Assembly (NCBI RefSeq): GCF_032884065.1
Contig: NC_088875.1
Coordinates: 41,367,402 to 41,431,401 of the forward strand
Direction: 5' to 3'
Source of the DNA: Artemia franciscana
Lineage: Eukaryota; Arthropoda; Branchiopoda; Anostraca; Artemiidae
Length of the DNA stretch: 64,000 nt
Part shown: positions 46,828-58,109 of the stretch, in pieces
Numbering within the stretch: position 1 is the stretch's first letter
Layout: each line of letters starts with the position of its first letter
Program-made: the position numbers and the translations under genes
Notes under the pieces: model-generated
Told to the model about the DNA's origin: nothing
What the model saw: the letters and a program-made list of their open reading frames with translations, nothing else
The model's database searches: none

Positions 46828-47626
46828 ATGCCAAGTTGAATGCACCTGTATACTGATATCTGTATAATTTTCTACCATTTAGATTAATGAAAAAATGATC
46901 TTGGAAAAAAAAACGAAACATTATTGTTGAACGAAAAAGGAACCCAAAAAGCCAAAATTGGAAAAAAATTTAATCAAATGCCAAAAGTATCAAAAAGTTA
47001 GTTAGTTTTGCCAGAAAATATCCATTGGAAATGCATACTTTCAATAATCGTTTTGAAACCATCTCCATAATCGCTGATATTTCTAGAGCCCATAACAGCT
47101 GCGCTAGCCTCTGGCGAACTTAATGTCGCGACAAGTTGTAGATTGGTTTCCTGATAAAAGTTTAAGTTTTGACGAAAAGTAATGGTTTTTTTGAAAAGTA
47201 TAAAATTGGTCTCTGGGCACTTGTCGAGAATCTTGTTATGTTCATAAATTCGTGTGCCCAAATAACTTCTGACTGATAGTTCACTGAGCCTGGGATACTA
47301 ACTACGGGCAATTTCATATGCCCGTCAGTATACCCATATATAATTCTATGTACCCGTTTTCCTGCGTATATATATATGTATTTTTTGGACCGAAATTGAA
47401 TAAAAAAAAGGAAAATTCCGAACAGTGATTTTTTGCTAACTCTTAAAATAGTTGTGACCTCTGAAAGAACGAATCAGGAATGATTCGTGGTCTAAATTAG
47501 GGCCGGAAAAGTTAAGTTCTTGAGTTCTTGTGCCTATCTCTGAGCTGAAATATTTTATGATGGTAATTACTTCTTCCATATTGCTGGCCTTACTAGGCTG
47601 ATTCCCATGATCTTATACAACCAAGG

Positions 47627-47705
<79 letters not shown>

Positions 47706-48400
47706 GAATGAGTTTATACTTTTCAGAATTCTTTTAAAATCTTATAAAGGACAGAAATTGTGGTAGAAAGTCGGAAACAGTTTTTAGATCAAAATTTAAT
47801 TATCGTAAATTCAGTCGTGAACTTAAGTTGGCAGTTAAACTAATCACATAATATAACAACTTCTTGATGGTAAGCTACTATTCCTGGAGGGAGAAGAGAC
47901 GAAGATTAATGGTTTTTCGATATCTTCTCGAGTCCTGATTTAAGCTTCTTATGCCCATTTACGAAAGTCACTGTAACGCAGCAGATTGGTTTGTAATTTG
48001 TTACATGTCCCGTTTCTCTTTTATTCATAAAAATGTTCCGTTTTATAATTCACCAAGTGACGGTAATATTTTGATTCTCTTTTCATATGCTCCCTGTATC
48101 TTTACTTAGGAACGATTTTAGTTCTATCAGATATCCAGTGTTTGTCATATGTTCGTGTTGGATATTTTCTTTCAGCCATTGTATTTCTAGGTCTTCTAGA
48201 GTTTCACTAAAAAAAAGAGAGAGAAAAAAAAAATCTATGAATGAATAAAAATGAGGAAGTTCCTGGTAAGCATTAACGGATGTACTGCCTAAGGTTGCAG
48301 CACCAACCTCCAAAGTGTTCCTATGAGTAAAAAAACTATGAAGAATAGTAAACTGAGTTTTTCAAAAACACAGCTTAAAAGAAATACTGGAGTGGAGGTT
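46828..48400. other. GTF3C1 intron 2: includes a tract of 75 T
   Basis: T-tract at 47,628-47,702; (TA)n fragment at 47,368-47,379. No gene or recognised repeat is present otherwise. Confidence 0.6.
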
Positions 48401-49340
48401 GGAGTGGAGTGGAGCTATTGTTAATATTGCTAATAAGGCTTAGGGTATAAAGGGAAAATTTTCAGGCAATGTTGAGGTAGATGTTGATTTAAGTTGAAAG
48501 ACTCTGCACAGACTGTCAAAAGGGCGGATCAGTAGTATCTCAAGATTGGCTTACAGTATCTGGTTGATGCTTTAAACACATGTTAACTAATAAAAATAGA
48601 CTGTTTGTATATTACTATTGCTAAAACTAATGGTGTTAGTGTGAAACTTTCGGAGGCCGTTTGCAGGGACGTTGCTGTAAATCAAAACACTATGTGCCTA
48701 CAGATTATCCAAAACGCGTATCAGTAATGTTTCAGAAACAGATTAAAGTATTCAGATGAAACTCTCAGGGCACGAAGAGGGAATTTTGAACTAGACCAAT
48801 AAGGTACAATGTGAATACTTTTGCTGCTGCTATTAATACTACTTCCCATGCCCCTACGATTACTTCTGCTATTGTGACTACTACAATTGTTAACGCTAAA
48901 TGTATTAGTAAAACTTTAAGGGAATGACGGGGCGATTTTGACCTGAATCGGAATACGCTATGTACATGTAGGTTATTAAAGATATGCATTAGCAATACCT
49001 TTGGTACTACCTTTGGTACTACTGCTGCTGCTACTGCTACGGCTATTACTGCTAATATTGTACTAAATCAAAATATTTGAAGTGAATCTAGGTTGTCAAA
49101 ATAGAGCAGGTTGTTAACACGTTCAGGCAGAGTATTTCAGGACTGGAGTAGGGTATAAAATAGAAATATTCAGGGAAAATCTATTTCAGCTTAAAAATAA
49201 ATCAAACTGCATTACTTGCATGTTATTTATCAGCAAGGTATATCAGCAATATCTCAAGAAAAACATAGGGTATTAAGTTGAAACTTCCAGGGCCATTACT
49301 ATTATTTCTTCCGCCCTTACTATAAGTGTACAAAACCAAA
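48401..49340 (+). repeat. (TAC)n-containing array of about 230-bp units
   Basis: 'gggtataaagggaaaattttcagg', 'gttgtcaaaa', 'actactgctgctgctactgct' and 'attaagttgaaacttccaggg' identify the same family as at 16.9-18.5 kb. It ends in the 'atgctcaaaacgagcaaaaact' foldback edge. Confidence 0.75.
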
Positions 49341-49606
49341 AAGGAAGAGAAATTTTAACATATAGACACGTCATGCTCAAAACGAGCAAAAACTAAGAAG
49401 AGTAAGGATGCCCCCCCTCTTCCAATGCTCCTTCTAAACACCAAAACATAATTTGTACTTACTAAAACAATTTTTAGCTGACACAGTTTTTAACTTGTCT
49501 GAAAACTTTTTTTTTTATTTCGATCTATGATTGTTAATTTCTTATAATAATGAAAAAATACGCCACCATAACCAAGATTGTTGAAACAAAAACGAATATG
49601 GATGGA

Positions 49607-49709
<103 letters not shown>

Positions 49710-49714
49710 TAGCC

Positions 49715-49743
49715 GTTGGGGTGGCGCTTCGCGCCACCCCAAC
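49715..49743 (-). other. Helitron B 3' terminal hairpin
   Basis: GTTGGGGTGGCGC / TTC / GCGCCACCCCAAC: a perfect 13-bp stem and 3-nt loop. On the minus strand it is followed by GGCTAG, fitting the Helitron rule of a hairpin a few bases before CTRR. Confidence 0.9.
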
Positions 49744-49864
49744 ATATAGTTGGTGGGGGCACTTTCCCCCCCCCCCCCCCAAGCCCCCCGCGCGCGTAAG
49801 TCGTTAAGCGCCATATTAGTTACGCGCCATTGTAGTTGTGTCCCTGTGTCCCACCTGTGAATAT

Positions 49865-49866
<2 letters not shown>

Positions 49867-49952
<86 letters not shown>
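49867..49952. repeat. (AT)n microsatellite inside Helitron B
   Basis: 86 bp of pure AT between the helicase remnant and the GC-rich 3' block. Confidence 0.97.
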
Positions 49953-49955
<3 letters not shown>

Positions 49956-49956
49956 T

Positions 49957-50153
49957 TTAACTACGTAAAACTTGCGAATATACAACATTCTTCGCTGTCC
50001 CATTGTCTATGCATATAAATAGATTGTCAGGTTTACCGACTCTTGAACATGCAACATATAATTTTCCATGGGAAAACAATCCGTATTCAGATCTATACCT
50101 CATGATTCTAATGATTGCCCTTGAGCTTTGTTGATGGTGATTGCTAATCGACC
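49957..50153 (-). pseudogene. Helitron Pif1-like helicase, C-terminal remnant
   Basis: Minus-strand translation gives RLAITINKAQGQSLES, then a TGA where the family normally has Cys, GIDLNTDCF, a +1 shift, then FSHGKLYVACSRVGKP and [20 protein letters not shown], ending in TAA. TINKAQGQ is helicase motif V and YVACSRV is motif VI of the Pif1-like SF1B helicases that Helitrons carry. One stop and one frameshift make it a pseudogene. Upstream, frame-compatible sequence dissolves into the GTCCCGG minisatellite. Part of it is tandemly duplicated at 50,458-50,520, with a third scrap at 51,058-51,092. Confidence 0.88.
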
Positions 50154-51292
50154 ATTCCCTCTGTCGCCGTCGCCATTTATATATCCCCCTGTGCCCCCGG
50201 CGTCCCCGTTGTAGTTGTGTCCCTGTGTCCCGGTCGTCATTTATATTCCCTGTGTCCCGGTCGTCATTTGTGTCCCGGTGTCCCAGTCTCTAATTTCTCT
50301 TTGAGTGTCCCGGTCGTCATTTATATTCCTTGTGTCCCGGCGTCCCGGTCGTCATTTGTGTCCCGGTGTCCCGGTCTGTATATACATTCGTTTTTGAATT
50401 GATCTTTTTTTTAGTTTTTAGTTTTTTAATTTTTTTTTAGTTTTTTTAGTTATACCTCATGATTCTAATGATTGCCCTTGAGCTTTGTTGATGGTGATTG
50501 CTAATCGAACATTCCCTGTGTCCCCGTCGTCATTTATATATCCCCCTGTGCCCCCCGGCGTCCCCGTTGTAGTTGTGTCCCTGTGTCCCGGTCGTCATTT
50601 ATACTCCCTGTGTCCCGGTCGTCATTTGTGTCCCGGTGTCCCGGTCTGTATATACATTCGTTTTTGAATTGGTATATGATGAAATAAATTTTTGTGTTTT
50701 TCCCCTTTTTTTCTTTTTAGTTTTTTTTTGGTTTTTGCTTTTTTTTAGTTTTTTTAGTTTTTTTTCTTTTTTCTTTTTAGTTTTTTTTTGTAGTTTTTAC
50801 CTTTTTAGTTTTTTTATTTTTATTTTTTTAGTTTTGTTTTTCTCCTTTATTTTTCAGTTTTTTTCCTTTTTTTCTTTTTTTTCTTTTTTAGTTTTTTAGT
50901 TTTTTAGCTTTTTTAGTTTTTTATTAGTTTTTAGTTTTTTTTCTTTTTAGTTTTTTTTTTAGTTTTTACCTTTTTTTAGTTTTTTTTTAGTTTTTTTTTA
51001 CTTATGTCCTGGTCGTAATTTATACTCCCTGTGTCCCGGTCGTCATTTGTGTCCCGGTGCTTTGTTGATGGTGATTGCTAATCGAACATTCCTTGTGTCC
51101 CGGTCGCTTTCTCTTTGAGTGTCCCGGTCGTCATTTATATTCCCTATGTCCCGTTGTCCCGGTCGTCATTTGTTTCCCGATGTCCCGGTCTGTAATTTCG
51201 TCAGTCGAAAACATGACGTCAGTCGACACACAAACATGACGTCACTCGACACACACACACACGGACAACTTATTTTTATATATATACTAGCT

Positions 51293-51321
51293 GTTGGGGT
51301 GGCGCTTCGCGCCACCCCAAC
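51293..51321 (-). other. Helitron A 3' terminal hairpin
   Basis: The 29-bp hairpin is identical to that of Helitron B (13-bp stem, loop TTC), followed on the minus strand by AGCTAG. Confidence 0.9.
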
Positions 51322-51329
51322 GCGCCAAC

Positions 51330-51440
<111 letters not shown>

Positions 51441-51497
51441 CTTTTTAGTGTTTTGTAGTTTTTACCTTTTTTAGTTTTTTTCTTCTTTTGTATTAAT

Positions 51498-51577
51498 GCT
51501 AAAGCCAAGGTTCAAACCTGGAGCCTCTCGGACCTAGAACCTGAAACATAACGCTTTACCAACTCAGCTACTTCGGC
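51498..51577 (-). tRNA. tRNA-Leu(CAG)-like pseudogene or SINE head
   Basis: On the minus strand, 80 nt: acceptor GCCGAAG pairs with CTTTAGC at six of seven positions (one G-T). TAGCTGAGTTGG is a perfect pol III A box and forms the D arm. A CAG-centred anticodon loop (TTTCAGG) has a broken stem. A long variable arm is present, with a CCGAGAGG hairpin. The T arm is CCAGG TTTGAAC CTTGG, with a B-box-like GGTTTGAACC. The class II variable arm and CAG fit leucine. The broken anticodon stem and missing downstream T-run argue against a working gene. It lies inside Helitron A. Confidence 0.55.
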
Positions 51578-52211
51578 TTGAATACATTTGTTTTGAGCAG
51601 CTTCCTCGGGTGTTGCCATTGTCGAAAATAGCGACGAAGACCACACTGCCTTTCCATAACAAACAAATACAACGTAGAGACAATAGGGAAAATTTCAAGA
51701 CAGTGGAAATTATTTCTGTAGATATTTCGGCCCTATGTCCAAGGGCCGTCTTCAGCACAATTCAAGAATAAGAGAGAAACTATACATATATATAAAAGAA
51801 CTTACATCAAATTGTGAGGATTAAAAACTGAATAATTAAAAATACTTTTTAAAACTTTTTTTAAAAATAGCCCTAGCATCCTTACTTCAACGAAGTTCAA
51901 CCAGGACTGGTGTTTTAAACACTTTAAAACTTTAAAAAAAGTTTTAAAAAGTGTTTTTAATTATTCTCTTTCAACGGTCTTCTTACAATTAAAAATTTGT
52001 CTTTGAACGATATTCTAAAATACCTGTGTCCTGGTCGTCATTTATATTCCCTGTGTCCCGGTCGTCATTTGTGTCCCGGTATCCCAGTCTGTAATTTCTC
52101 TTTAAGTGTCCCGGTCGTTATTTATATTCCCTCTGTCCCGGTCGTCGAAAAGTGTTTTTTCTTTTTAGTATTTTTTAGTTTTTTACATTTTTTCAGTTTT
52201 CTTTTTCTTCT

Positions 52212-52562
52212 TTATTTTTCAGCTTCACTATGAAATACATATCGCCGAACCTTTGTTTTTTTAACTAAAATCTGGTAGGCATTGATGACCTTATCCAAGT
52301 CAAAATCCCAAACCCAATCATCATCGCTATCATTTTCAGTTTTGATATGTTTTGACTCTCGCTGTCCAGGTGGATCTTCATCTAACTGCGCGGTTTTGCG
52401 TTCTTTAGTTTCAAGCCTGTTTCCTTGCTGTTCTTTTGATTCCTCGGCACGCTTTCTTTTCTGACTTTCTCTATCAGCAGCAAGTTTTTTGGCATAGACT
52501 CTTTGAGCATCTTCATCGGCTTTTGCCATTGTAAGTTCATCAGTCATTGTAAACTTAAACAT
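52212..52562 (-). pseudogene. Helitron 5' ORF remnant
   Basis: A 116-codon open frame starts about 150 bp inside the Helitron A 5' end: MFKFTMTDELTMAKADEDAQ, then a Lys/Arg/Glu-rich coiled-coil-like stretch (KRKRAEESKEQQ), TAQLDEDPPGQRES, an acidic DSDDDWVWDFDLD and VINAYQILVKK. The charged segment with DEDPP..RE is like the N-terminal leader region of some arthropod Helitron proteins as I recall them; no Rep motif is reached. It probably represents the first part of the original ORF, cut by the GTCCCGG block. Confidence 0.55.
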
Positions 52563-52605
52563 TAATAGATTTCTACGTGAACATATATGTCTTAAATATC
52601 TTTAA

Positions 52606-52677
52606 TGACGTCACCGTCATAGCAAAAATGACGACAACTAACTTCATGACGTCAGTCGACACAGAAACATGACGTCA
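52606..52677. promoter_or_regulatory. Three TGACGTCA (CRE/ATF) palindromes in Helitron A
   Basis: Perfect 8-bp CREB/ATF sites at 52,606-52,613, 52,647-52,654 and 52,670-52,677, just upstream of the ORF remnant; the last two are followed by GTCGAC or CCGATC. Two more lie at 51,214 and 51,237 in Helitron B. Confidence 0.6.
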
Positions 52678-52698
52678 CCCGATCCACAGACAGACAAC

Positions 52699-52705
<7 letters not shown>

Positions 52706-52791
<86 letters not shown>
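52706..52791. repeat. (AT)n microsatellite at the Helitron A 5' end
   Basis: 86 bp of AT merging into the Helitron 5' motif TATATAAAAATAAGTTG. Confidence 0.95.
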
Positions 52792-52794
<3 letters not shown>

Positions 52795-52854
52795 TTCAGA
52801 AAGTTTTAATCGTTTTAGATTTATTAAATAAAAAAGAGGAAATATTTAGAATGT

Positions 52855-53330
52855 ATTTTGTTTTCAGTAAAGTACAAATTATGTTCAAGTCTTTAGAAGC
52901 CACGAGGGGCGACAGCTCATTCTTCTCTTAGTTTCTGCTCATTTTGAGTTTGATTCAGTTACTTATTATAATTCCTTTTGTCTTGTGTTTCGTTTATTTA
53001 TTGATGGTGTTGGAAAATTATTTGGCTTTATTTCTGCTCATCTTTGGTTTTTTGTAACTTTTCACTTTTCTTTGGAAAGCTTCGTTTTTGGGAAAAAGTC
53101 TTTTTAGAATGAATTCCTGCTTGTTTTTAATTGACATAGTCTTTTTTATTGGTTAAAAAAAAGAATATCAATATCTTTTCGGTTTTCGATTTAAGAATTC
53201 AGATTTTGGCGCACTATTTATATGTTGGGAAATTTTTTTTTTATCAATTCTAGTTATATACCTTCTTTTGAAAATCCGGATACACATAGTATATTTTGCA
53301 TTATTTTCACACGTCAACTTTCCCTGAAAA
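52855..53330 (+). repeat. Half-foldback repeat
   Basis: 'ttgttttcagtaaagtacaaatt', 'gctcattttgagtttgattcag' and 'tttcgtttatttattgatggtg' belong to the family at 9.48 and 14.6 kb. Confidence 0.7.
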
Positions 53331-55905
53331 TAAAGCTTAATACTCTACTCTGTTCCTGAAACATTCTATCTATTCTATCTTGACGACCTGGATGCATTTA
53401 CACCCTTTTGGTTTAGTTCAGTAGTAAGAACAGAAGTAGTGATAGTTTTAGTCCTGAAAATTTCAACTTAATACCCTCTGTCATTCTTAAGATATTGTTG
53501 AGACTTGCTGTTGACAACCAGCATGGAAATAATTACCTTAGATCCAGTTTTGAAGCAATATAAACTTTCCCCGATAGTTGCTACGGTACAAACTTTCATA
53601 GTCGGAAGATATCGCGCCTGGATGTCTTGACAACCTGGTCTTTTTCGACAACCTAGATGTACTTAAACTATTTTCATTTTTGCTAGATGTAAGTTTTAGC
53701 TAATACTCTAAGCTGTTCCTAGGCTATAGCTTTTACTGCTGTTTTATAACCTTAGTTGACATAGTGTGTAGATTTATTTCAACATCCTTCTGAACAATCC
53801 CACATAGTGCCATTCCAACATCCTTCCTAAAAACCCTGAAAGTTTCAACTTATTACCCTAAACCCATGATTAGTAGGATGTGCAGTCTTTGGCTCACTAT
53901 CTTTAGAGCCTTAATTTTAAAAACAAAAATTAATGTGAATAAGTTCACACTCATATACATTTACAGAGCAAAAAAGATACACACTAGCATTGAAATAATT
54001 TTTCACATTATATAAAATGTGTTTTATACGGACAATATTTTTCGTTAGCATAAAATATAGCTAGAGAACAACCTGAAAAAAATATCATGTTAATTGCCCT
54101 TTAAGCTTTCCTCATCTTAATAAACGTAAAATTTTGAACAACGGAATTTAAAAATCACAAGAGTGGGGGGGAGGGGCAAATAGACAGGCGTAGCTGGGAC
54201 ATGACCTGAAATTGGGTGGCAGCCGCTGCCCTAAACCAATCCTGGCATATTGACGATACGTCCTTTTTACAACATGCTTACCTGGAGGGTGTTTTTTTAT
54301 TTAGTTCAGCATCCCCCTAAACATATCCTGAACGTTTCATCTTCTTACCCATAGCCTCTGTAGTAGCAGTAAACGTAGTAGAACTAGTGGCAATAACAGC
54401 AGTAAAATCAGTCATTGAATACCCTTTGCTTAGTTCAACATGCCTCACAACAAGCCCTGAAAGTTTCCAATTAATGCTCTTCGCTGTTCCTGAAAAGCTA
54501 CTCGTACATCCATTTGGCAAGCTCAAATCACATAGTACATTTTGATTTAATTCAACATCCCCCTAAATATTCCCTAGAAGTTTCACCTTAATATCCTTAG
54601 CCTCAGTAAAAGTATTAGTCTTAGCAGTAGCCACAATAGAAGTAACATGCACATAGTGCCTTTTAGTTAGTTGAGCATCTCCCTCATAGTGCTCTGAATG
54701 TTTCAGCTTGATACTCTAAGCTGCATGCATATGGTATGATTGATCCAGTTGAAACTCTCCCTTCACTTTCCGTAAAAGTTTCACCTTAATATGATTAGCC
54801 TCACTAGTAGCAGTAATCGCAGTAGCAGTAGCAGTAGTATGTTTATAGTGTATTTTGGTTAGTTCAAAATCCGCCTCAACATACTCTGAAAGTTTCAATT
54901 TAAAGATCTAAGGTGTTTATGAGACATTGCTGGTTCACTTTTTTGACAATCTACATGCTCATAGTGTGTTTTAATTTAGTTCAACGCCTCCCTAAACATT
55001 CCCAAATACCTTCACCTTATACCCTTAAATTTTGGAACAGCATTAGCTGTGATAGTATTAGAAGTAATAGCATTAGTAGTAGTATGCATATAGCACCTTT
55101 TGTTTTTCTATGAAATTTTGTTCTCTTCCCCTCCTAAACCATTACTTAACGTTTCATCTTCCTGCCCTCAGCCTCAGAAGTAGCGATTGTAGCAGTAGTA
55201 GAAGTAGCAGCAGCAGTAGTATTAGCAGTATGCTTAGAATGCTTTTTGCTTAGTTCAACATCCCTCTCAACCAGCCCTGAAACTTTTAGTTTAATGCACT
55301 AAGGTGTTCTTGATAAATTGCACCTACATCCTATTGAAAATCTGCGTCTCAATAGCGTGCTTTGATTTAGTTCACATTCCAATAAGTATTCCTGAAAGCT
55401 TCATCCTAATCCTCATAGCCTCAGGAGTATTAATAGTAATCGAAGCTGTAGTAGTTTTATTGGTAGTATCCACATAGTCTCTTTCGTTTAGTTCATTATT
55501 TCCCTCAATATGCCCTGAGAGTTTCAACTTAATATTCTAAGCCGTTCCTGAGATATTGCTTATATTCTCTTTTGAAAACCTGCATGCACATAGTGTGTTC
55601 TGATATGATTGTAACTCCCCCTAAACATTCGATAAAAAGTTCCAATTTAGCCTCAGTAGTAGTAGAAATTTTACCAGCAGCAGTATTAATATTCATATAG
55701 TGCTTTTTAGTTAGTTCGACACCCCCCCCCCCCTGATCATACCCTGAAAGTTTCAACTTGATGCTCAGCGCTGTTCCTGAGATATTGTTGAAACACCCTT
55801 TTTACAACCTACATGAACAAAGTGTATTTGAACTTTGTTCAGCATCCCCTTAAACATTCCCTGAAATCTCCACTTTAATGCTTTCGCCTCAGTAGTAGGT
55901 TGACA
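53331..55905 (-). repeat. Reversed array of about 230-bp (TAC)n units, about ten copies
   Basis: 'agttcaacatccccctaaacattcc', 'gaaagtttca(c/a)cttaat', 'tagcctcagtagtagcagtag' and 'acaacctacatgcacatagtg' recur throughout. It is the reverse complement of the 16.9-18.5 kb array. Minus-strand frames rich in threonine come from GTA triplets. Confidence 0.85.
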
Positions 55906-56330
55906 ATTTCCATGCCTTCTCAAGATCAGAACAAAATTTGCTCATTACTAAAAAAAAACAAAAGTTCTTGATTGTCAGTTTAATAAATATATACTAATAC
56001 TTATACATTAAAGTTTCAATAATTTTTACTTATTAAAGTCAAAAAAGTGAAAATATTTAAAACCAATTTTGTTTTCAGTAAATTATGGTCTGGTCTGGGG
56101 AAGGTATGGGGCTTGTCAGTCTTACTCATAATAAGTTTGCTCGTTTTGTATTTGAATCGGTTATTTATTGTGATTTCTGTTCGTTTTAGGTTTTATTTAT
56201 TGATTGATGGTGATTTGTTGTTGTTCTATACTTGGAAGATACATTTGACTTTGTTTCTGCTTATTTTTGGTTTAATGAAGTTCTTTATTTTTCTTTGAAA
56301 AGCTTGTTTTTTTGTAATTTTTTTAAATTG
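55906..56330 (+). repeat. Foldback repeat closing the reversed array
   Basis: 'catgccttctcaagatcagaacaaaatttgc' and its mirror 'gttttcagtaaattatggtctggtctggggaaggtatgg' mark the complete foldback, followed by the family's long tail to about 56,320. Confidence 0.75.
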
Positions 56331-56859
56331 ATATCTTTAAAAATTCAATATGGGGAAAATTTGAAATCATTTAGAAAAAAAAGCGAAATGTTTTGGACAA
56401 AGTCATATTTTCTCACTAACAGAAATAGTTTGAAAGGTGGGCAATTTTGGCTGGAGAACCAATTCCTCCTAAAAAAAAAGACCCTATCTTTCAACCATCT
56501 CCGGGTTCATTCCATATAAGATGTACCAGGTCACAAATCTATAATCTCAGATACTAATTGAGCTTGGCAGGTTTATTCTATGCAAACCCCTATGTTTTTT
56601 GGGAAGGGGAGATGTGTATTTACGGCCAGTCAAAGTTGTTTGTTTTTTTATTCTCATTGTTATATCATAGAATACGTCTATAACGGAAATAATTTATGCC
56701 TTGAAAGTGTTTTTGCACTAATTTATTTTTCTGAAATATAATGTATAGGCCTATTCTGTTGTTTACAGAATAAATTCAAAGAACTTCTGCTTTTCAATCC
56801 AATGAGCTTCTTTACCGATCTTCAGGACAATTGGTTTGACATAATTATTCCTGAAAAAA
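56331..56859. other. GTF3C1 intron 2: nothing recognised
   Basis: No gene or family was recognised. An A-run lies at 56,854-56,870. Confidence 0.45.
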
Positions 56860-57231
56860 AAAAAAAAAACACAAAAATATGCATGTATGATCTTTTTCTG
56901 TCAAAAAATTTCAAGTTCCACATTTTTGTAGATTGAAGCTTTTAACCTCTACAGCAAGGTTTTCAAATATGCTGAATCTGATAGTGTGATTTTCATTAAT
57001 ATAGTTTAAATTTTTGAGTGTGTTTCCCCTTTTAAAAAATGAGGTACATTTCCTCAGACTCGTTATTCTTGAGGGATAACATAAAACATAATGAATTTTT
57101 TATCTTTGGAATCAGCATAAAAAGCCAATTTATTTAACGTATCTATTGTTATCAAAAGGTTTTTTAGAGTTTTGGTATCTATCCGACCAGAGTTACTGCT
57201 TACTTACATTTCGTTACCACAAACAGTTGCA
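56860..57231 (-). repeat. Composite foldback element, diverged left end
   Basis: Read on the minus strand, the segment starts with AACTGTTTGTGGTAACGAA and follows the composite family's first 370 bp ('tgctgatt..', 'gagtctgagg', 'atcagattcagcatat', 'ctacaaaaatgtgga'), with perhaps 20-25% divergence. Its terminus abuts the CRE/TATA promoter of the single-exon ORF at 57,377. Confidence 0.65.
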
Positions 57232-57312
57232 TGACGTCATCTATTCAATAAGCAGAATTCTATAAATAGTAAATGACTCCCAATATAAAGTGACGTCATC
57301 TGTCCTATAAAT
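57232..57312 (+). promoter_or_regulatory. Duplicated CRE + TATA module before the nested ORF
   Basis: TGACGTCATCT at 57,232 is followed by CTATAAAT (57,260), and TGACGTCATCT at 57,291 by CTATAAAT (57,305). The second TATA lies about 70 bp before the ATG, leaving room for a start site about 30 bp downstream of it. The arrangement looks like a pol II core promoter with ATF/CREB sites. Confidence 0.6.
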
Positions 57313-57376
57313 CACACGTCAGACTCTGAGTTGGAATAGTTTGTTACAAACACTTGAATGATAAGTTTAGAAAATA

Positions 57377-57946
57377 ATGTTCGCCACTTGTGCACTGCTG
57401 CCCATACTAGCGGGAGATCTGTTTTTGTCGGACGATGAAAGTGATCTGGAGTTTATTGGTGAGAGAGTGAATTTATACCCCAATGATAAAGATCCTAAAA
57501 TGGATATTGAAAAAACAACTGGTTTCTCTATGGTTACAACTCCCATCCCTACCAAAGATGGAAGAGAAGAAAAGAAACAAACAAAAAGAGGAAGAAAGTC
57601 TCTTAAACTGAAATCAGCTCGTGCAATCACTAAAGGAAAAGTCAATAAAGAGCTTGTGGAAATTGTGCCAGTAACACCAACTCATGGAAGTACAAGAGAA
57701 AATGTGGATAGAAAGATAATGCAAAAGTTCACGGAAAACTCAAGAAAACTGCCGTCCTTGTTTTATAAAACTGCGCCCGACTCTATAGTTGTTAGACCAA
57801 GAATTGTAGAAAATCGTCCATGGGTGAGAAAACCTACAAGGCCATTGAATCTAGGAAAATATTCGAAATTGGTAGCTAAACGGCGTGAACAGGGAATTGA
57901 TGTTCATATTGAAGTTCCAAAGATAACATTTAGAATTTGTCAATAG
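57377..57946 (+). CDS. Single-exon ORF nested in GTF3C1 intron 2, product unknown
   Basis: The frame has 189 codons and an in-frame TAG just before the ATG, so the start is defined. The N-terminus is hydrophobic for 14 residues (MFATCALLPILAG), too short for a clear signal peptide, then acidic (LFLSDDESDLEF). Next comes a strongly basic segment (KKQTKRGRKSLKLKSARAITKGK) of nuclear-localisation type, and an Arg/Pro-rich C-terminal half with PSLFYKTAPDSIVVRPRI and YSKLVAKRREQGID. No known domain was recognised. A CRE/TATA module precedes it, and AATAAA plus a run of A follows 65 bp after the stop. It could be a real intronless gene, a retrocopy, or a gene of a mobile element; the codon pattern looks coding rather than chance. 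Confidence 0.65.
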   Translation: MFATCALLPILAGDLFLSDDESDLEFIGERVNLYPNDKDPKMDIEKTTGFSMVTTPIPTKDGREEKKQTKRGRKSLKLKSARAITKGKVNKELVEIVPVTPTHGSTRENVDRKIMQKFTENSRKLPSLFYKTAPDSIVVRPRIVENRPWVRKPTRPLNLGKYSKLVAKRREQGIDVHIEVPKITFRICQ

Positions 57947-57998
57947 AAGATGTTGATGATATAAATGAACACTTTTGGATTTTGTAGTTTCTAAATTT

Positions 57999-58030
57999 CG
58001 CAGTTTAAATAAAAAAAAAAAAAAAAAAAC
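57999..58030 (+). terminator. Poly(A) signal and A-tract after the nested ORF
   Basis: TTTAAATAAA runs into about 19 A (58,011-58,030). It is either a genomic poly(A) tail of a retrocopy or an A-rich downstream region. Confidence 0.55.
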
Positions 58031-58109
58031 ATTGACTTCACTTTAAGAAAACCTAGAAGCAGACTAAATTGCCAATTAATTTAATCTCTTAACAAGTATT
58101 AGCTCCAGT

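Noticed and set aside
50573..50899. Phe-rich frame after VPVVIYTP repeats
   Set aside because: It comes from the GTCCCGG minisatellite followed by (TTTTTAG)n.
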